Source: NCEH01 sp040049195 (GTDB lineage Bacteria; Pseudomonadota; Alphaproteobacteria; Rhizobiales; Xanthobacteraceae). From it: 64,000 bases of DNA. Location of the stretch: assembly GCF_040049195.1 (NCBI RefSeq), contig NZ_JBDZDL010000004.1. One strand, written 5' to 3'. Numbering within the stretch: the first letter of the stretch is position 1; each line of letters starts with the position of its first letter. This document shows, piece by piece, positions 24,488-33,065 of this stretch. Position numbers and translations under genes: made by a program. The notes beneath the pieces are model-generated. The model saw only the letters and a list, made by a program, of their open reading frames with translations. It searched no databases and was not told where the DNA came from.

Positions 24488-25378
24488 ATGCGCCCGGTGC
24501 CAATTGCCCTTCAGGCCGCGCTCGACAGCGGCGCGACCACGCTCTGCCACGGCTGGCGCGTCACCCGCCGCGACGGCGTCACGCTCGGCTTTACGGACCA
24601 TGATCGCGACCTCCTGGTGGAGGGCCTCGCGTTCCGCGCGGCGGGCGGTATCGCGGGGAGTGAAAGCGTTGTCGGACAAGGGCTCGGCGTCACCGGCGCT
24701 GAGGTTTCCGGCGCGCTGAGCGCGGACACCCTGAGCGAGGCGGACCTTGCTGCGGGCCGCTTCGACGGCGCGCGCATCGACCATTTGCTGATCGACTGGA
24801 GCGCGCCGGAAAATCACCTGCTGCTGCGGCATGGAACGCTCGGCGAGGTGCGGCGCGAGGGGGCCGCCTTCACCGCCGAAATCCGCTCTCCCTCCGATGC
24901 GCTGAACCAGACCCGCGGGCGATTGTTTTCCGCCCTGTGCGATGCCGATCTCGGCGATGCGCGCTGCGGGGTGGATCTCACCCGCGCGCCCCATCTGCGC
25001 ACCGGTGTCGTGGCCAGCGTGGAGGGCGCGCTGAGGCTGCGATTTTCCGGTCTTGGAAGCCTCGCTTCGCAAGCCTTCCTGGCTGGGCGGCTCAGCTTCA
25101 CGTCGGGTCTCAACGCGGGCTTCTCCACCGAAGTGAAGCAGCATGAGGCGCAGGGCGAGACGCCCCTGTTTCAGCTCTGGCAGCGGCCGCCGGAAGGTGT
25201 GGCGCCGGGCGACGGCGTGCAGCTCACGGCGGGCTGCGACAAGCGCTTTTCCACCTGCCGCGACCGCTTCGCCAACGCGCTCAATTTCCGCGGCTGCCCA
25301 CACATGCCGGGCAATGATTTCGTCATCACCATCGCGGTGCCGGGCGAGGGCGGATACGACGGCGGAGCCCTCGCATGA
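24488..25378 (+). CDS. GTA baseplate hub protein, DUF2163 (g13)
   Basis: 296 residues. DUF2163/phage BR0599-like protein: ATTLCHGWRVTRRDGVTLGF, then TDHDRDLLVEG in the first part, and the Cys-rich end LTAGCDKRFSTCRDRFANAL plus FRGCPHMPGND. The four late Cys match the iron-sulfur-binding Cys cluster reported for the RcGTA hub, which I state from family knowledge. The start lies 11 bp after the g12 stop with GAGAGGAGCC before it. Confidence 0.92.
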   Translation: MRPVPIALQAALDSGATTLCHGWRVTRRDGVTLGFTDHDRDLLVEGLAFRAAGGIAGSESVVGQGLGVTGAEVSGALSADTLSEADLAAGRFDGARIDHLLIDWSAPENHLLLRHGTLGEVRREGAAFTAEIRSPSDALNQTRGRLFSALCDADLGDARCGVDLTRAPHLRTGVVASVEGALRLRFSGLGSLASQAFLAGRLSFTSGLNAGFSTEVKQHEAQGETPLFQLWQRPPEGVAPGDGVQLTAGCDKRFSTCRDRFANALNFRGCPHMPGNDFVITIAVPGEGGYDGGALA

Positions 25379-25818
25379 GCCCGCACGCGCCGACACGCGC
25401 GCGCGTGGTGGAAGAGGCGCGGACCTGGCTCGGCACGCCCTATCTGCATCGCGCCTCGGTGCGGGGCGCGGGGGCCGATTGCCTCGGGCTCGTGCGCGGG
25501 GTTTGGCGCGGCCTCTATGGTACCGAGCCGGAGCCGCTCGCGCCCTACGCGCCGGACTGGGCGGAGGCGTCCCGCAGCGAGACCCTCGCGCGCACCGCCG
25601 CGCGCCATCTGCGGGCGATTCCGCTCGCGGCCGCGCAGCCCGGCGACGTGCTGCTGTTTCGCTTCCGCGCCCATCTTCCCGCCAAGCACGCGGCCATCCT
25701 CTCCGCCCCCGGCTTCATGATCCACGCCTATGACGGCGTGGCCGTGTGCGAGGGCCATTTCACGCCCTGGTGGCGGCGGCACCTGGCCTATGCCTTCGCG
25801 TTTCCGGGGGTGGAATAG
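25375..25818 (+). CDS. GTA NlpC/P60 cell-wall peptidase (g14)
   Basis: 147 residues. The NlpC/P60 catalytic Cys is C36 in GAGADCLGLVRG and the His is H105 in PAKHAAILS, with a further polar residue in FMIHAYDG. It should cleave peptidoglycan peptides, as tail-tip enzymes do to let DNA cross the recipient wall. It overlaps g13 by 4 bases. Repeats follow before g15. Confidence 0.92.
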   Translation: MSPHAPTRARVVEEARTWLGTPYLHRASVRGAGADCLGLVRGVWRGLYGTEPEPLAPYAPDWAEASRSETLARTAARHLRAIPLAAAQPGDVLLFRFRAHLPAKHAAILSAPGFMIHAYDGVAVCEGHFTPWWRRHLAYAFAFPGVE

Positions 25819-25864
25819 CGGGCGGCGCCTGCGCGTGCGGCATCATCGCATGCCCCCTTTCCCA

Positions 25865-25888
25865 ACTCTCCCCCGAAGTCGGGAGAGG
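25865..25888 (-). repeat. Palindromic intergenic repeat, copy 3 (reverse)
   Basis: CTCTCCC-(10-base loop)-GGGAGAG hairpin with GGCCCCCTCTCCCG on the reverse strand. It lies head-on to copy 4 about 50 bp away, so the two form a REP pair between g14 and g15. Confidence 0.65.
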
Positions 25889-25928
25889 GGGCCTGTTGCG
25901 TGCGCGGTGAGAGCCGCTCGTGCCGCTG

Positions 25929-25980
25929 TGTGGGCCCACTCCCTCTCCCGCCTGCGGGGGAGGGTTGAGGCGGGGGAAGC
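25929..25980 (+). repeat. Palindromic intergenic repeat, copy 4
   Basis: CCCTCTCCCGC-CTGC-GGGGGAGGG (25941-25964) with a TTGAGGCGGGGG tail. It is part of a 221-bp spacer between NlpC/P60 and the giant tail protein, in opposite orientation to copy 3. Confidence 0.7.
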
Positions 25981-26039
25981 CCCACGCGCCGTGCATGCGC
26001 GCCCACCTGTCTTCATTCCAATCCAATCGGAGGTCCTCA

Positions 26040-29000
26040 ATGGCGACGCTGCTTCTCGGCGCGGCCGGCTCGCTCGTGGGCGGCGCGTTCTTCGGGCCGC
26101 TGGGCGCGGTCGCCGGGCGCGCGCTCGGGGCGCTCGGCGGATCGGTGGTGGACGGCGCGCTGCTCGGCGGCAGCCGCTCCAACGTGGTGCAGGGATCGCG
26201 CCTGTCCGACCTCGATGTGATGACCTCCAGCGCCGGCGCGCCGGTGCCGCGCGTCTACGGCCGCGTGCGCCTCGCCGGGCAGGTGATCTGGGCGACGCGG
26301 CTGGAGGAGGTGGTCTCCACGCAGGTGCAGTCCAGCGGCGGCAAATCCAGCCGCGCGCAGAAGGTGACCACCACCACCATCTCCTATTCCTATTTCGCCA
26401 GTTTCGCGCTCGGCCTGTGCGAGGGCGAGGTGACTCGCATCGGCCGCATCTGGGCCGATGGCAAGCCGCTCGATACCTCCGGCCTCACGATGCGCGCCTA
26501 TCTCGGCAGCGCCAATCAGCCGCCCGATCCCTGGATCGAGGCGAAGCAGGGGGCGAGCAATGTGCCGGCCTATCGGGGCCTCGCCTATCTCGTGTTCGAG
26601 CGCCTGCCGCTGGCGAAGTTCGGCAATCGCGTGCCCCAGATCACCGTGGAAGTGGAGCGCGCGGTGGGCCGGCTCGAACCCCTGGTGAAGGCGGTGACGC
26701 TGATCCCCGGCTCCACCGAATTCGGCTACGAGCCGGGGCAGGTGCAGCGCGTGCTGGGGCGCGGCGCCTATGGTGCGGAGAACCGCCATGTGACCGGGGC
26801 CGAGAGCGATTTCGAAGCCTCGCTCGACCAGCTCCAGGCGGCCTGTCCCAACCTGCAGCGGGTCTCGCTGGTGGTCACCTGGTTCGGCGACGATCTGCGG
26901 GCCGGCGTCTGCACCGTGCGGCCCAAGGTGGAGCGCGCGGTGAAGGACACCATTCCCTATGGATGGACGGTGGGCTGGATGCCGCGCCTGCTGGCGCCCA
27001 TCGTCAGCGACCATGACGGCCGCCCGGCCTATGGCGGCACGCCGAGCGATGCCAGCGTCATCGCGGCGATCCAAAATCTCAACGCGCGCGGGCTGAAGGT
27101 GACGCTGAACCCATTCGTGATGATGGACATCGCGCCCGGCAACGGACGCGGCGATCCCTGGAGCGGCGCCGCCTCCCAGCCGGCCTATCCCTGGCGCGGG
27201 CGCATCACCTGCGATCCCGCGCCGGGGCGCTCCGGTTCGCCCGATGGCGGGGCGGGGGCGGATGCGCAGGTGGCGGCGCTCTTCGGCACCGCGCAGCCGG
27301 GGCATTTCTCCAATTATTTCGGCGGCATCCTCTACATGGGGCCGGCCGAATGGAGCCTGCGCCGCATGGTGCTGCATTACGCCTTCCTGGCGCAGATGGC
27401 GGGGGGCGTGGAAACCTTCCTCATCGGCTCGGAATTCGCCGCGCTCACCCGCGTGCGCGGCGCCGGTGGCTCCTTTCCGGCGGCCCAGGCGCTGCGCGTG
27501 CTGGCGCAGGATGTGAAGGCCATGCTGGGGCCCGGCACCAAGGTGTCCTACGGCGCCGACTGGACCGAATATGGCGCGCAGAGCTTCCCGAACGGCGACG
27601 TGCGCTTTCCGCTCGATGCGCTGTGGGCCTCGCCCGTGGTGGACTTCATCGGCGTGGATTATTATCCCCCGCTCGCCGACTGGCGCGATGGCCGCGCCCA
27701 TCTCGACGCGGCCTTGGCGGAGGGCCCCTACGACCTCGATTATCTCACCGCCAACACCCGGCGCGGCGAAGCCTTCGACTGGTTTTATGCCGATGATGCG
27801 GCCCGCGCCGCGCAGGCGCGCACGCCCATCACCGACGGCATCTATGGCGAGCCCTGGATCTATCGCCAGAAGGACCTCTGGTCGTTCTGGAGCAACGCGC
27901 ACCACGAGCGCACCGGGGGCGTGCGCGCCGCTGTGCCGACCGCCTGGACACCCGGCTCCAAGCCGTTCCGCCTGACCGAGGCCGGGTGCCCGGCGGTGGA
28001 CAAGGGCGCCAATCGGCCGAGCACTTTTCCCGACGCCAAATCGGCGGAGGGCGGCCTGCCGCCCTTCTCCAACGGCGCCCGCGACGATCTCATGCAGCGC
28101 CGCACGCTGGAGGCCGTGCTCGGTGCCTTCGATCTCGACGCGGGCGCGGGCGATGCCGACAATCCGCCCGCGCCGGCCTATGGCGGGCGCATGGTGGAAG
28201 AGGGTGGCATCTTCCTGTGGACCTGGGATGCGCGGCCCTATCCGCAATTCCCGCTCGCCCGCGACGTGTGGGCGGACGGCGCAAATTGGGAGACCGGCCA
28301 TTGGCTCACCGGCCGGCTCGGCGCGGCGCCGCTCTCCGGCATCATCGAGACCGTGTGCGCCGATCATGGGGCGGAGAATATTTCCGCGACCGGTGTGCTG
28401 GGCGTGGTGGACGGCTTCATCGTGGACCGGCCCATGTCGGCCCGCAGCGCGCTGGAGCCGCTCGCCCGCGCCTTCGCCTTCGACGCCCGCGAGGAGGGCG
28501 GCATCCTCGCCTTCCGCCCGCGCGGCGGGGCAGTCGCGGCGCGCATCGATGCCGCCGACCTGGTGGCGGGCGAGGATGGCGCCGCCCTTTCCCTCGTGCG
28601 CGCGCAGGAGAGTGAACTGCCGCTGGAGGTGGATCTCAGCTTCATCGATGCCGGCGCCGATTATCGCACCGCCAGCGTCGGCTCGCGGCGCCTGGTGGGC
28701 GCGAGCCGGCATGTGGCGCAGACCGAAATTCCGGTCGTCGCGTCCGACGCCGTCATGGTGCGCGCCGCCGATATCTGGCTTCAGGATCTGTGGGCCGGGC
28801 GCGAGAGCGCCACGTTCGCCCTGCCGCCGTCCCAGATCGGCCTCGTGCCCGGTGACGTGGTGGAGATCATCGACGGCGCACGCACGCGGGTGCTGGAAAT
28901 CACTCGCATCGAGGATGCGGAAGCGCGCGCCGTCACTGCCCGTTCCATCGAGCCGGAGGTGTTCGATACGCCCCTGCAGGGGGTGGCTGCCGGCAGTGTG

Positions 29001-29954
29001 GCGTTGCCGCCGGCCTATGGTCCGCCGGCCGTGCAAGTGCTGGACCTGCCGCTGCTGACGGCGGGAGATCCGGTGCCGCTGCAATCGCTCGCCGCCGCCG
29101 CCGCGCCCTGGCCCGGCACGCTCGCCGTGTGGCGCTCCGCCGACGGGGCGAGCTTCGAGGCGGTGGCCGCCTTCAGCGCCTCCTGCACCCTGGGCGAGAC
29201 GCTGGACGATCTCGCGCCGGGGCCGCGCTGGCGGTTCGATCGCTCGACAACGCTACGGGTGCGGCTGGATGGCGGACTGCTGCTCGGCGCCAGCGAAGGT
29301 CAGGTGCTGGAGGGCGCGAACGCGCTGGTTCTGCTGGCCGAGGGGCGCGCGCCGGAGATCCTGCAATTCACCCAGGCGGAGCTGGTGGAGGGCGGCCTGT
29401 TCGCGCTCTCCGGCCTGCTGCGCGGGCAGGCGGGCACCGAGGCGGCGGGCGACCTGGCATGGCCGGCCGGCACCGGCATCGTGCTGCTGGATGGGAATAT
29501 CGCAAGCGTCGCGAGCGGGGCTTCCGCTTATGGCCGCGCCTATATCTATCGCGTGGGCCGCGCGGACCGCGACCATGGCGACGCCTTCGTCACCGAGGTG
29601 AGCGCGCAAGTGGCCGGCGCCGCGCTGAAGCCCTATGCGCCGGTGCACCTTTCCGCCCGCCGGGAAGGCGGCGACATCGTGCTTTCCTGGGTCCGCCGCA
29701 CGCGCACCGAAGGTGATGGATGGGATGGCGTCGACGTGCCGCTCGGCGAGGCGGTGGAAGCCTATCGGCTGGAGATTCTCTCCGGCACCTCGGTGGTCCG
29801 CGCGGTGGAGGTGGGCGCGCCCGCCTTCACCTATGCCGCCGCCAACGAGATTGCGGATTTCGGCGGGCCGCAAAGCGCGCTGGCTTTCCGCGTCGCCCAG
29901 CTTTCGGCGGTGCTCGGCGCGGGGGCGTTCGCCCAGGCGACGCTGCCCGTGTGA
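26040..29954 (+). CDS. GTA giant tail-tip protein with TIM-barrel domain (g15)
   Basis: 1304 residues from the ATG at 26040 (MATLLLGAAGSLVGGAFF), preceded by GGAGGTCCTCA. Order: hydrophobic N-terminus; hub-like region (GAPVPRVYGRVRLAGQVIWA); the GTA TIM-barrel (about 430-740, including NYFGGILYMGPAEWSLRRM, FLIGSEFAALTRVRG and FIGVDYYPPLADWRDG); a phage tail-3 region; and beta-rich C-terminal domains (LFALSGLLRGQAGTE). This is the megatron/host-specificity protein that forms the tail tip and contacts the recipient. The TIM domain resembles glycoside hydrolases. Length is in the family range. Confidence 0.94.
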   Translation: MATLLLGAAGSLVGGAFFGPLGAVAGRALGALGGSVVDGALLGGSRSNVVQGSRLSDLDVMTSSAGAPVPRVYGRVRLAGQVIWATRLEEVVSTQVQSSGGKSSRAQKVTTTTISYSYFASFALGLCEGEVTRIGRIWADGKPLDTSGLTMRAYLGSANQPPDPWIEAKQGASNVPAYRGLAYLVFERLPLAKFGNRVPQITVEVERAVGRLEPLVKAVTLIPGSTEFGYEPGQVQRVLGRGAYGAENRHVTGAESDFEASLDQLQAACPNLQRVSLVVTWFGDDLRAGVCTVRPKVERAVKDTIPYGWTVGWMPRLLAPIVSDHDGRPAYGGTPSDASVIAAIQNLNARGLKVTLNPFVMMDIAPGNGRGDPWSGAASQPAYPWRGRITCDPAPGRSGSPDGGAGADAQVAALFGTAQPGHFSNYFGGILYMGPAEWSLRRMVLHYAFLAQMAGGVETFLIGSEFAALTRVRGAGGSFPAAQALRVLAQDVKAMLGPGTKVSYGADWTEYGAQSFPNGDVRFPLDALWASPVVDFIGVDYYPPLADWRDGRAHLDAALAEGPYDLDYLTANTRRGEAFDWFYADDAARAAQARTPITDGIYGEPWIYRQKDLWSFWSNAHHERTGGVRAAVPTAWTPGSKPFRLTEAGCPAVDKGANRPSTFPDAKSAEGGLPPFSNGARDDLMQRRTLEAVLGAFDLDAGAGDADNPPAPAYGGRMVEEGGIFLWTWDARPYPQFPLARDVWADGANWETGHWLTGRLGAAPLSGIIETVCADHGAENISATGVLGVVDGFIVDRPMSARSALEPLARAFAFDAREEGGILAFRPRGGAVAARIDAADLVAGEDGAALSLVRAQESELPLEVDLSFIDAGADYRTASVGSRRLVGASRHVAQTEIPVVASDAVMVRAADIWLQDLWAGRESATFALPPSQIGLVPGDVVEIIDGARTRVLEITRIEDAEARAVTARSIEPEVFDTPLQGVAAGSVALPPAYGPPAVQVLDLPLLTAGDPVPLQSLAAAAAPWPGTLAVWRSADGASFEAVAAFSASCTLGETLDDLAPGPRWRFDRSTTLRVRLDGGLLLGASEGQVLEGANALVLLAEGRAPEILQFTQAELVEGGLFALSGLLRGQAGTEAAGDLAWPAGTGIVLLDGNIASVASGASAYGRAYIYRVGRADRDHGDAFVTEVSAQVAGAALKPYAPVHLSARREGGDIVLSWVRRTRTEGDGWDGVDVPLGEAVEAYRLEILSGTSVVRAVEVGAPAFTYAAANEIADFGGPQSALAFRVAQLSAVLGAGAFAQATLPV

Positions 29955-29987
29955 GGCACTGAAGCTACGCCTTCCGGCCCTGCCCCT

Positions 29988-30030
29988 TACCCCAACCCTC
30001 TCCCCGACGGGGAGCGGGAGGCTCGGGCGT
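29988..30030 (-). repeat. Palindromic intergenic repeat, copy 5 (reverse)
   Basis: CCCCAACCCTCTCCCC-GAC-GGGGAGCGGGAG, reverse orientation, between g15 and the DUF2793 gene. One mismatch in the right arm. Confidence 0.65.
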
Positions 30031-30070
30031 GCGTACTCGCTCCCATTCTGTCCCATCCCAAGGAGGCCCC

Positions 30071-30796
30071 ATGTCTTCCGACCAGTCCGCGCGCTTGGCG
30101 CTGCCCTATCTTGCGGCAGCGCAGGCGCAGAAGCATGTCACCCACAATGCCGCCGTGCGGGCGCTGGATGCGCTGGTGCAACTGGTGCTCCAGAGCGTGA
30201 CCCAGCCGAGCCCGCCGGGCGCGCCCTCCGATGGGCAATGCTGGTACGTGCCGGCGGGTGCCACCGGCCTCTGGAGCGGCAAGGCGGGCACTATCGCCAC
30301 CTACGACACCGGCGCGTGGGACTATCTGCCCTGCAGCGCCGGCTTTCTCGCCTATGTGGCCGACCAGGGCGCGCTCCTGATGTTCGGCGGCACCCTGTGG
30401 GCGGCGCCGTTCGCGGGCACCGGTGGCCTCCTCGCCAGCAGCCTGCATGGCGCGGGCATCCGCGCGCAGGTGCTGGAGGAGGATCGCCCCCTTTCCGGCG
30501 CCAGCGTGGACACCAGCATGGTCATTCCCGACCGTGCCATCGTGCTCGGCGTTACCAGCCGCACGCTGACCAGCATCACCGGGGCGACGTCCTACGATGT
30601 CGGCATCGCCGCCGAGCGCGCGAAGTTCGGTGGCTCGCTCGGCATCGGCGCCGGGGCCACCAACGGCGGCGTCATCGGCCCCACCGCCTTCTATGCCCCC
30701 ACCGCCCTGCGCATCAGCGCCAATGGCGGGGCCTTCACCGGCGGCAGCGTGCGCCTGGCGCTGCATCTGCTGCTGTGCCCGGGCCCCTCGGCCTGA
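30071..30796 (+). CDS. DUF2793 protein, probable GTA head-spike fibre
   Basis: 241 residues from ATG 30071, with a perfect AGGAGG site. The N-terminal DUF2793 domain is clear (LALPYLAAAQAQKHVTHNAA, then QCWYVPAGATGLWSGKAG and FLAYVADQGALLMF). The C-terminal half is Gly/Ala/Thr-rich (FGGSLGIGAGATNGGVIGPT) and beta-like, ending LHLLLCPG. In R. capsulatus a DUF2793-type protein and a small base protein are, to my recollection, the GhsB/GhsA head spikes that bind the recipient capsule. Here the adjacent small gene fits the base, so this is the likely fibre. It could also be a tail fibre. Confidence 0.8.
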   Translation: MSSDQSARLALPYLAAAQAQKHVTHNAAVRALDALVQLVLQSVTQPSPPGAPSDGQCWYVPAGATGLWSGKAGTIATYDTGAWDYLPCSAGFLAYVADQGALLMFGGTLWAAPFAGTGGLLASSLHGAGIRAQVLEEDRPLSGASVDTSMVIPDRAIVLGVTSRTLTSITGATSYDVGIAAERAKFGGSLGIGAGATNGGVIGPTAFYAPTALRISANGGAFTGGSVRLALHLLLCPGPSA

Positions 30797-30835
30797 TCGC
30801 ACGATAGCGCTCCCTCAAATGGAAAGATCCCGACC

Positions 30836-31159
30836 ATGGCTTATGATTCCGCCCGCGATCCCCTGCGCGGCCATGCCGCCTCGGCCTCCTCTCCGGCCCG
30901 CCAGGTGCGCGTGCTGGTGCCGTCCGACACCGTCGATCTCGATCCCTATGCCAAGAGCCTGTGGCTCTACGTGCCGCCGGATGTGGCGGGCGGCATCGCC
31001 AGCGTGCGCGTCACGGCGGTCGGCGCGGCGAGCGATGCCGACACCGTGGACTTTCGCGCGCTGAGCGGCCTCCAGCCGCTGCCCCCGGTGCAGATCCGCC
31101 GCGTGTGGAGCACCGGCACGACGGCCGGCGTGACTCTCTATGCGCTGGCGGATCTGTGA
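30836..31159 (+). CDS. Spike-base-like protein (Rcc01079 type)
   Basis: 107 residues. The pattern VLVPSDTVDLDPYAKSLWLY, followed by the late PLPPVQIRRVWSTGTTAGVT and LYALADL, matches the small spike-base family named after R. capsulatus Rcc01079. That family forms the platform on the head vertex to which the spike fibre attaches. It lies directly after the DUF2793 gene, and its stop overlaps the next start (TGATG). Confidence 0.78.
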   Translation: MAYDSARDPLRGHAASASSPARQVRVLVPSDTVDLDPYAKSLWLYVPPDVAGGIASVRVTAVGAASDADTVDFRALSGLQPLPPVQIRRVWSTGTTAGVTLYALADL

Positions 31160-32517
31160 TGCGGCTCGGCCTGTCGCTCCCCAGCGCCGCGCTCTATCGC
31201 CAGCGCGGCCAGCTTCCGGCGCCGGAAACCGCGGGTCTGTTGGCGCGCATGAGCGTTCCGCCGAGCCCGGCCCGGCGCACCCAGATCGACATGCTGGTGA
31301 AGAGCCTGATCGCCGCCGGCATCTGGACGAAACTCGAGGCGCTCTACCTGCTGGCTGCCCATGACGCGCAGGCGGCCCGCCTCAACCTCGTGCCGTGGAC
31401 CGGCATGGTGACGAACCTAGTCCCCAACAGCACCATGCAAGGGGCGGTGGTGGGCGGCGCGTTTCCGACCGGATGGTCGCAGGTCGCCACGTCTAACGGG
31501 ATAACCCGTTCGGTCGTGGGGCTCGGCACGAGCAACGGATTGCCGTACGTGGATATGCGTTGGACCGGGACCGCATCGTCCGCATACGTCGACATGACGT
31601 TTGCGCCAACTATCTCGGCAGCGCCGGGCGACCGTTTCACGGCGTCGGTGATGCTGGCTCTAGTGGGAGGGTCTACTACGGGCCTGACAGCCCTCAGGAT
31701 CGTCACGTACGCGGCTCCTGGAAACAGCGATAACAACACTGTAGAGCTTCTGCCCACCCTGTCCGGCATGACCCAGCGTTTCACCGGCACGCGGTTGCTG
31801 ACCGTCTCCGGCATCACAGGGGTGTCGCCGCGCATTGCCCTTGTGCCCACCGTAGGCGCCACGATCGACATCACCCTGCGCATCGCCGCCCCCCAGATCG
31901 TGCGCATGGACGTGCCGGGCAATTTCGTCCCCACCAGCGGGGCTGCGGCCTCCCAGGTGCAGACGCTCTCAAGGTTCGACCTCAGCGCGGTGAACTCACC
32001 CGCATTCACGGTGGATCGTGGTTATACCGGCAACGGGACCACCAACTATCTGGATACGAACGCCAATCCGGGCGTCGATTTTGGCCGGATGACCTTGAAC
32101 GCCGCGAGCTACGGGACTTGGGTCTCCAGCGAGAACGCGGTGACCGCGATGGCGATGGGCGATATTGCCAATCTGGTGCTGATCCAGCCTCGGAATGAGT
32201 CGGGTTCGGCGGCGGCGCGGATCAATGATGGCGGAGGCATCACCCGAGGGGTGCCGAGTTCGGTCGGGCTCACGGCGGGCAACCGCGCGGCGGCGACGGC
32301 CCGGTCGCTTTATAAAAACGGCGCGGAGCTCGCCACAGATACAACGGGCGTGTCGGTTGCCATGCCGGCCGAGCTGTACCTGCTGCGGCGCGGCGCCACC
32401 TATTACCCCGGCCAAGTCTCAGCGGCGTTTGCCGGATCATCCCTCACGGCGGCGCAGCATCTCGCGCTTTATTCCGCGCTGCGGACCTACCTCATGGCCC
32501 TGGGAGCCGCATCATGA
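31159..32517 (+). CDS. Fibre/adhesin-like protein at the GTA 3' end
   Basis: 452 residues. The first 90 residues are GTA-like (SPARRTQIDMLVKSLIAAGI, WTKLEALYLLAAHDAQAA), probably an attachment region. The middle (about 95-255) resembles carbohydrate-binding modules of phage fibres (NLVPNSTMQGAVVGGAFPTG, then LPYVDMRWTGTASSAYVDM). The rest looks like a lectin/jelly-roll domain (FTVDRGYTGNGTTNYLDTNA). Codon and base use are visibly less GC-biased than the GTA core, which suggests exchange of the binding part. Likely role: recognition of recipient surface sugar. Tail fibre versus capsid fibre cannot be decided. Confidence 0.75.
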   Translation: MRLGLSLPSAALYRQRGQLPAPETAGLLARMSVPPSPARRTQIDMLVKSLIAAGIWTKLEALYLLAAHDAQAARLNLVPWTGMVTNLVPNSTMQGAVVGGAFPTGWSQVATSNGITRSVVGLGTSNGLPYVDMRWTGTASSAYVDMTFAPTISAAPGDRFTASVMLALVGGSTTGLTALRIVTYAAPGNSDNNTVELLPTLSGMTQRFTGTRLLTVSGITGVSPRIALVPTVGATIDITLRIAAPQIVRMDVPGNFVPTSGAAASQVQTLSRFDLSAVNSPAFTVDRGYTGNGTTNYLDTNANPGVDFGRMTLNAASYGTWVSSENAVTAMAMGDIANLVLIQPRNESGSAAARINDGGGITRGVPSSVGLTAGNRAAATARSLYKNGAELATDTTGVSVAMPAELYLLRRGATYYPGQVSAAFAGSSLTAAQHLALYSALRTYLMALGAAS

Positions 32518-32750
32518 GCGACATCTGTCTCCTGCTGACTGCGGCACTGGCCGAGGAGGTGCGCGGCCCCACGTCTCCCGGCGCCGCGCTCGCGCCGCTG
32601 CTGCTGGCCGACGGTGTCACCTGGGTGCTGCCGGAGTGCGTGCGCGATGATCCCGCCCATGCGGTCCGCCGGCCGCAGCTCGCCGCCTGCGCCACGCGAA
32701 TCGTGCTGCCGCAGGAGTGGTGCCGAACCGATCCGGCCCTTTCGGATTAG
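32514..32750 (+). CDS. Small protein coupled to the fibre gene
   Basis: 78 residues, with ATGA overlap on the fibre gene, so likely co-translated. MSDICLLLTAALAEEVRGPT leads to DGVTWVLPECVRDDP and CRTDPALSD. Not recognised. Small genes just after fibre genes are often fibre-assembly chaperones, which is a guess here. Confidence 0.55.
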   Translation: MSDICLLLTAALAEEVRGPTSPGAALAPLLLADGVTWVLPECVRDDPAHAVRRPQLAACATRIVLPQEWCRTDPALSD

Positions 32751-32754
32751 AATT

Positions 32755-32967
32755 TCAGTACACGTCTTGCCAGACGTTGCAGTAGGGATTTCCGTTGTAT
32801 TGCGTTGTTTTATATACGGACGTCCCGGTGAAATAATAACAATCAAGCTCGTTGTCGCGCGCCAGATAGCTATACACCAGGCCGACTGAGTTTATTTCAA
32901 GATAAAAAGAAAAGCTCACGAACATCAGCGTGAAAATCAAAAACATGCGGCCAAGCGTGTATTCCAC
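32755..32967 (-). CDS. Low-GC small membrane or secreted protein (moron-like)
   Basis: 70 residues from a GTG at 32967 with GGGGATGTGAC upstream. The N-terminus has a hydrophobic segment (MFLIFTLMFVSFSFYLEI) that could be a signal or membrane anchor. The rest is Tyr/Asn-rich with two Cys (LDCYYFTGTSVYKTTQYNG, PYCNVWQDV). Its sequence is close to balanced in A+T and G+C, unlike everything around it, a sign of recent transfer. It is reverse to the GTA genes. No family recognised. Confidence 0.45.
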   Translation of the reverse strand: MEYTLGRMFLIFTLMFVSFSFYLEINSVGLVYSYLARDNELDCYYFTGTSVYKTTQYNGNPYCNVWQDVY

Positions 32968-33065
32968 GTCACATCCCCATTACTGGCGAAGCGGGTTCCG
33001 TGACCGGCCTGGTCGCGCTGCACCAATGATTCCCCGTTCTTAACGAAAAATTATAGGAGCTGTGC

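Noticed and set aside
26037..29084. Reverse reading frame of about 1000 codons opposite the giant GTA tail protein
   Set aside because: Mirror frame of g15, rich in His/Arg/Gly, with no recognisable domain.
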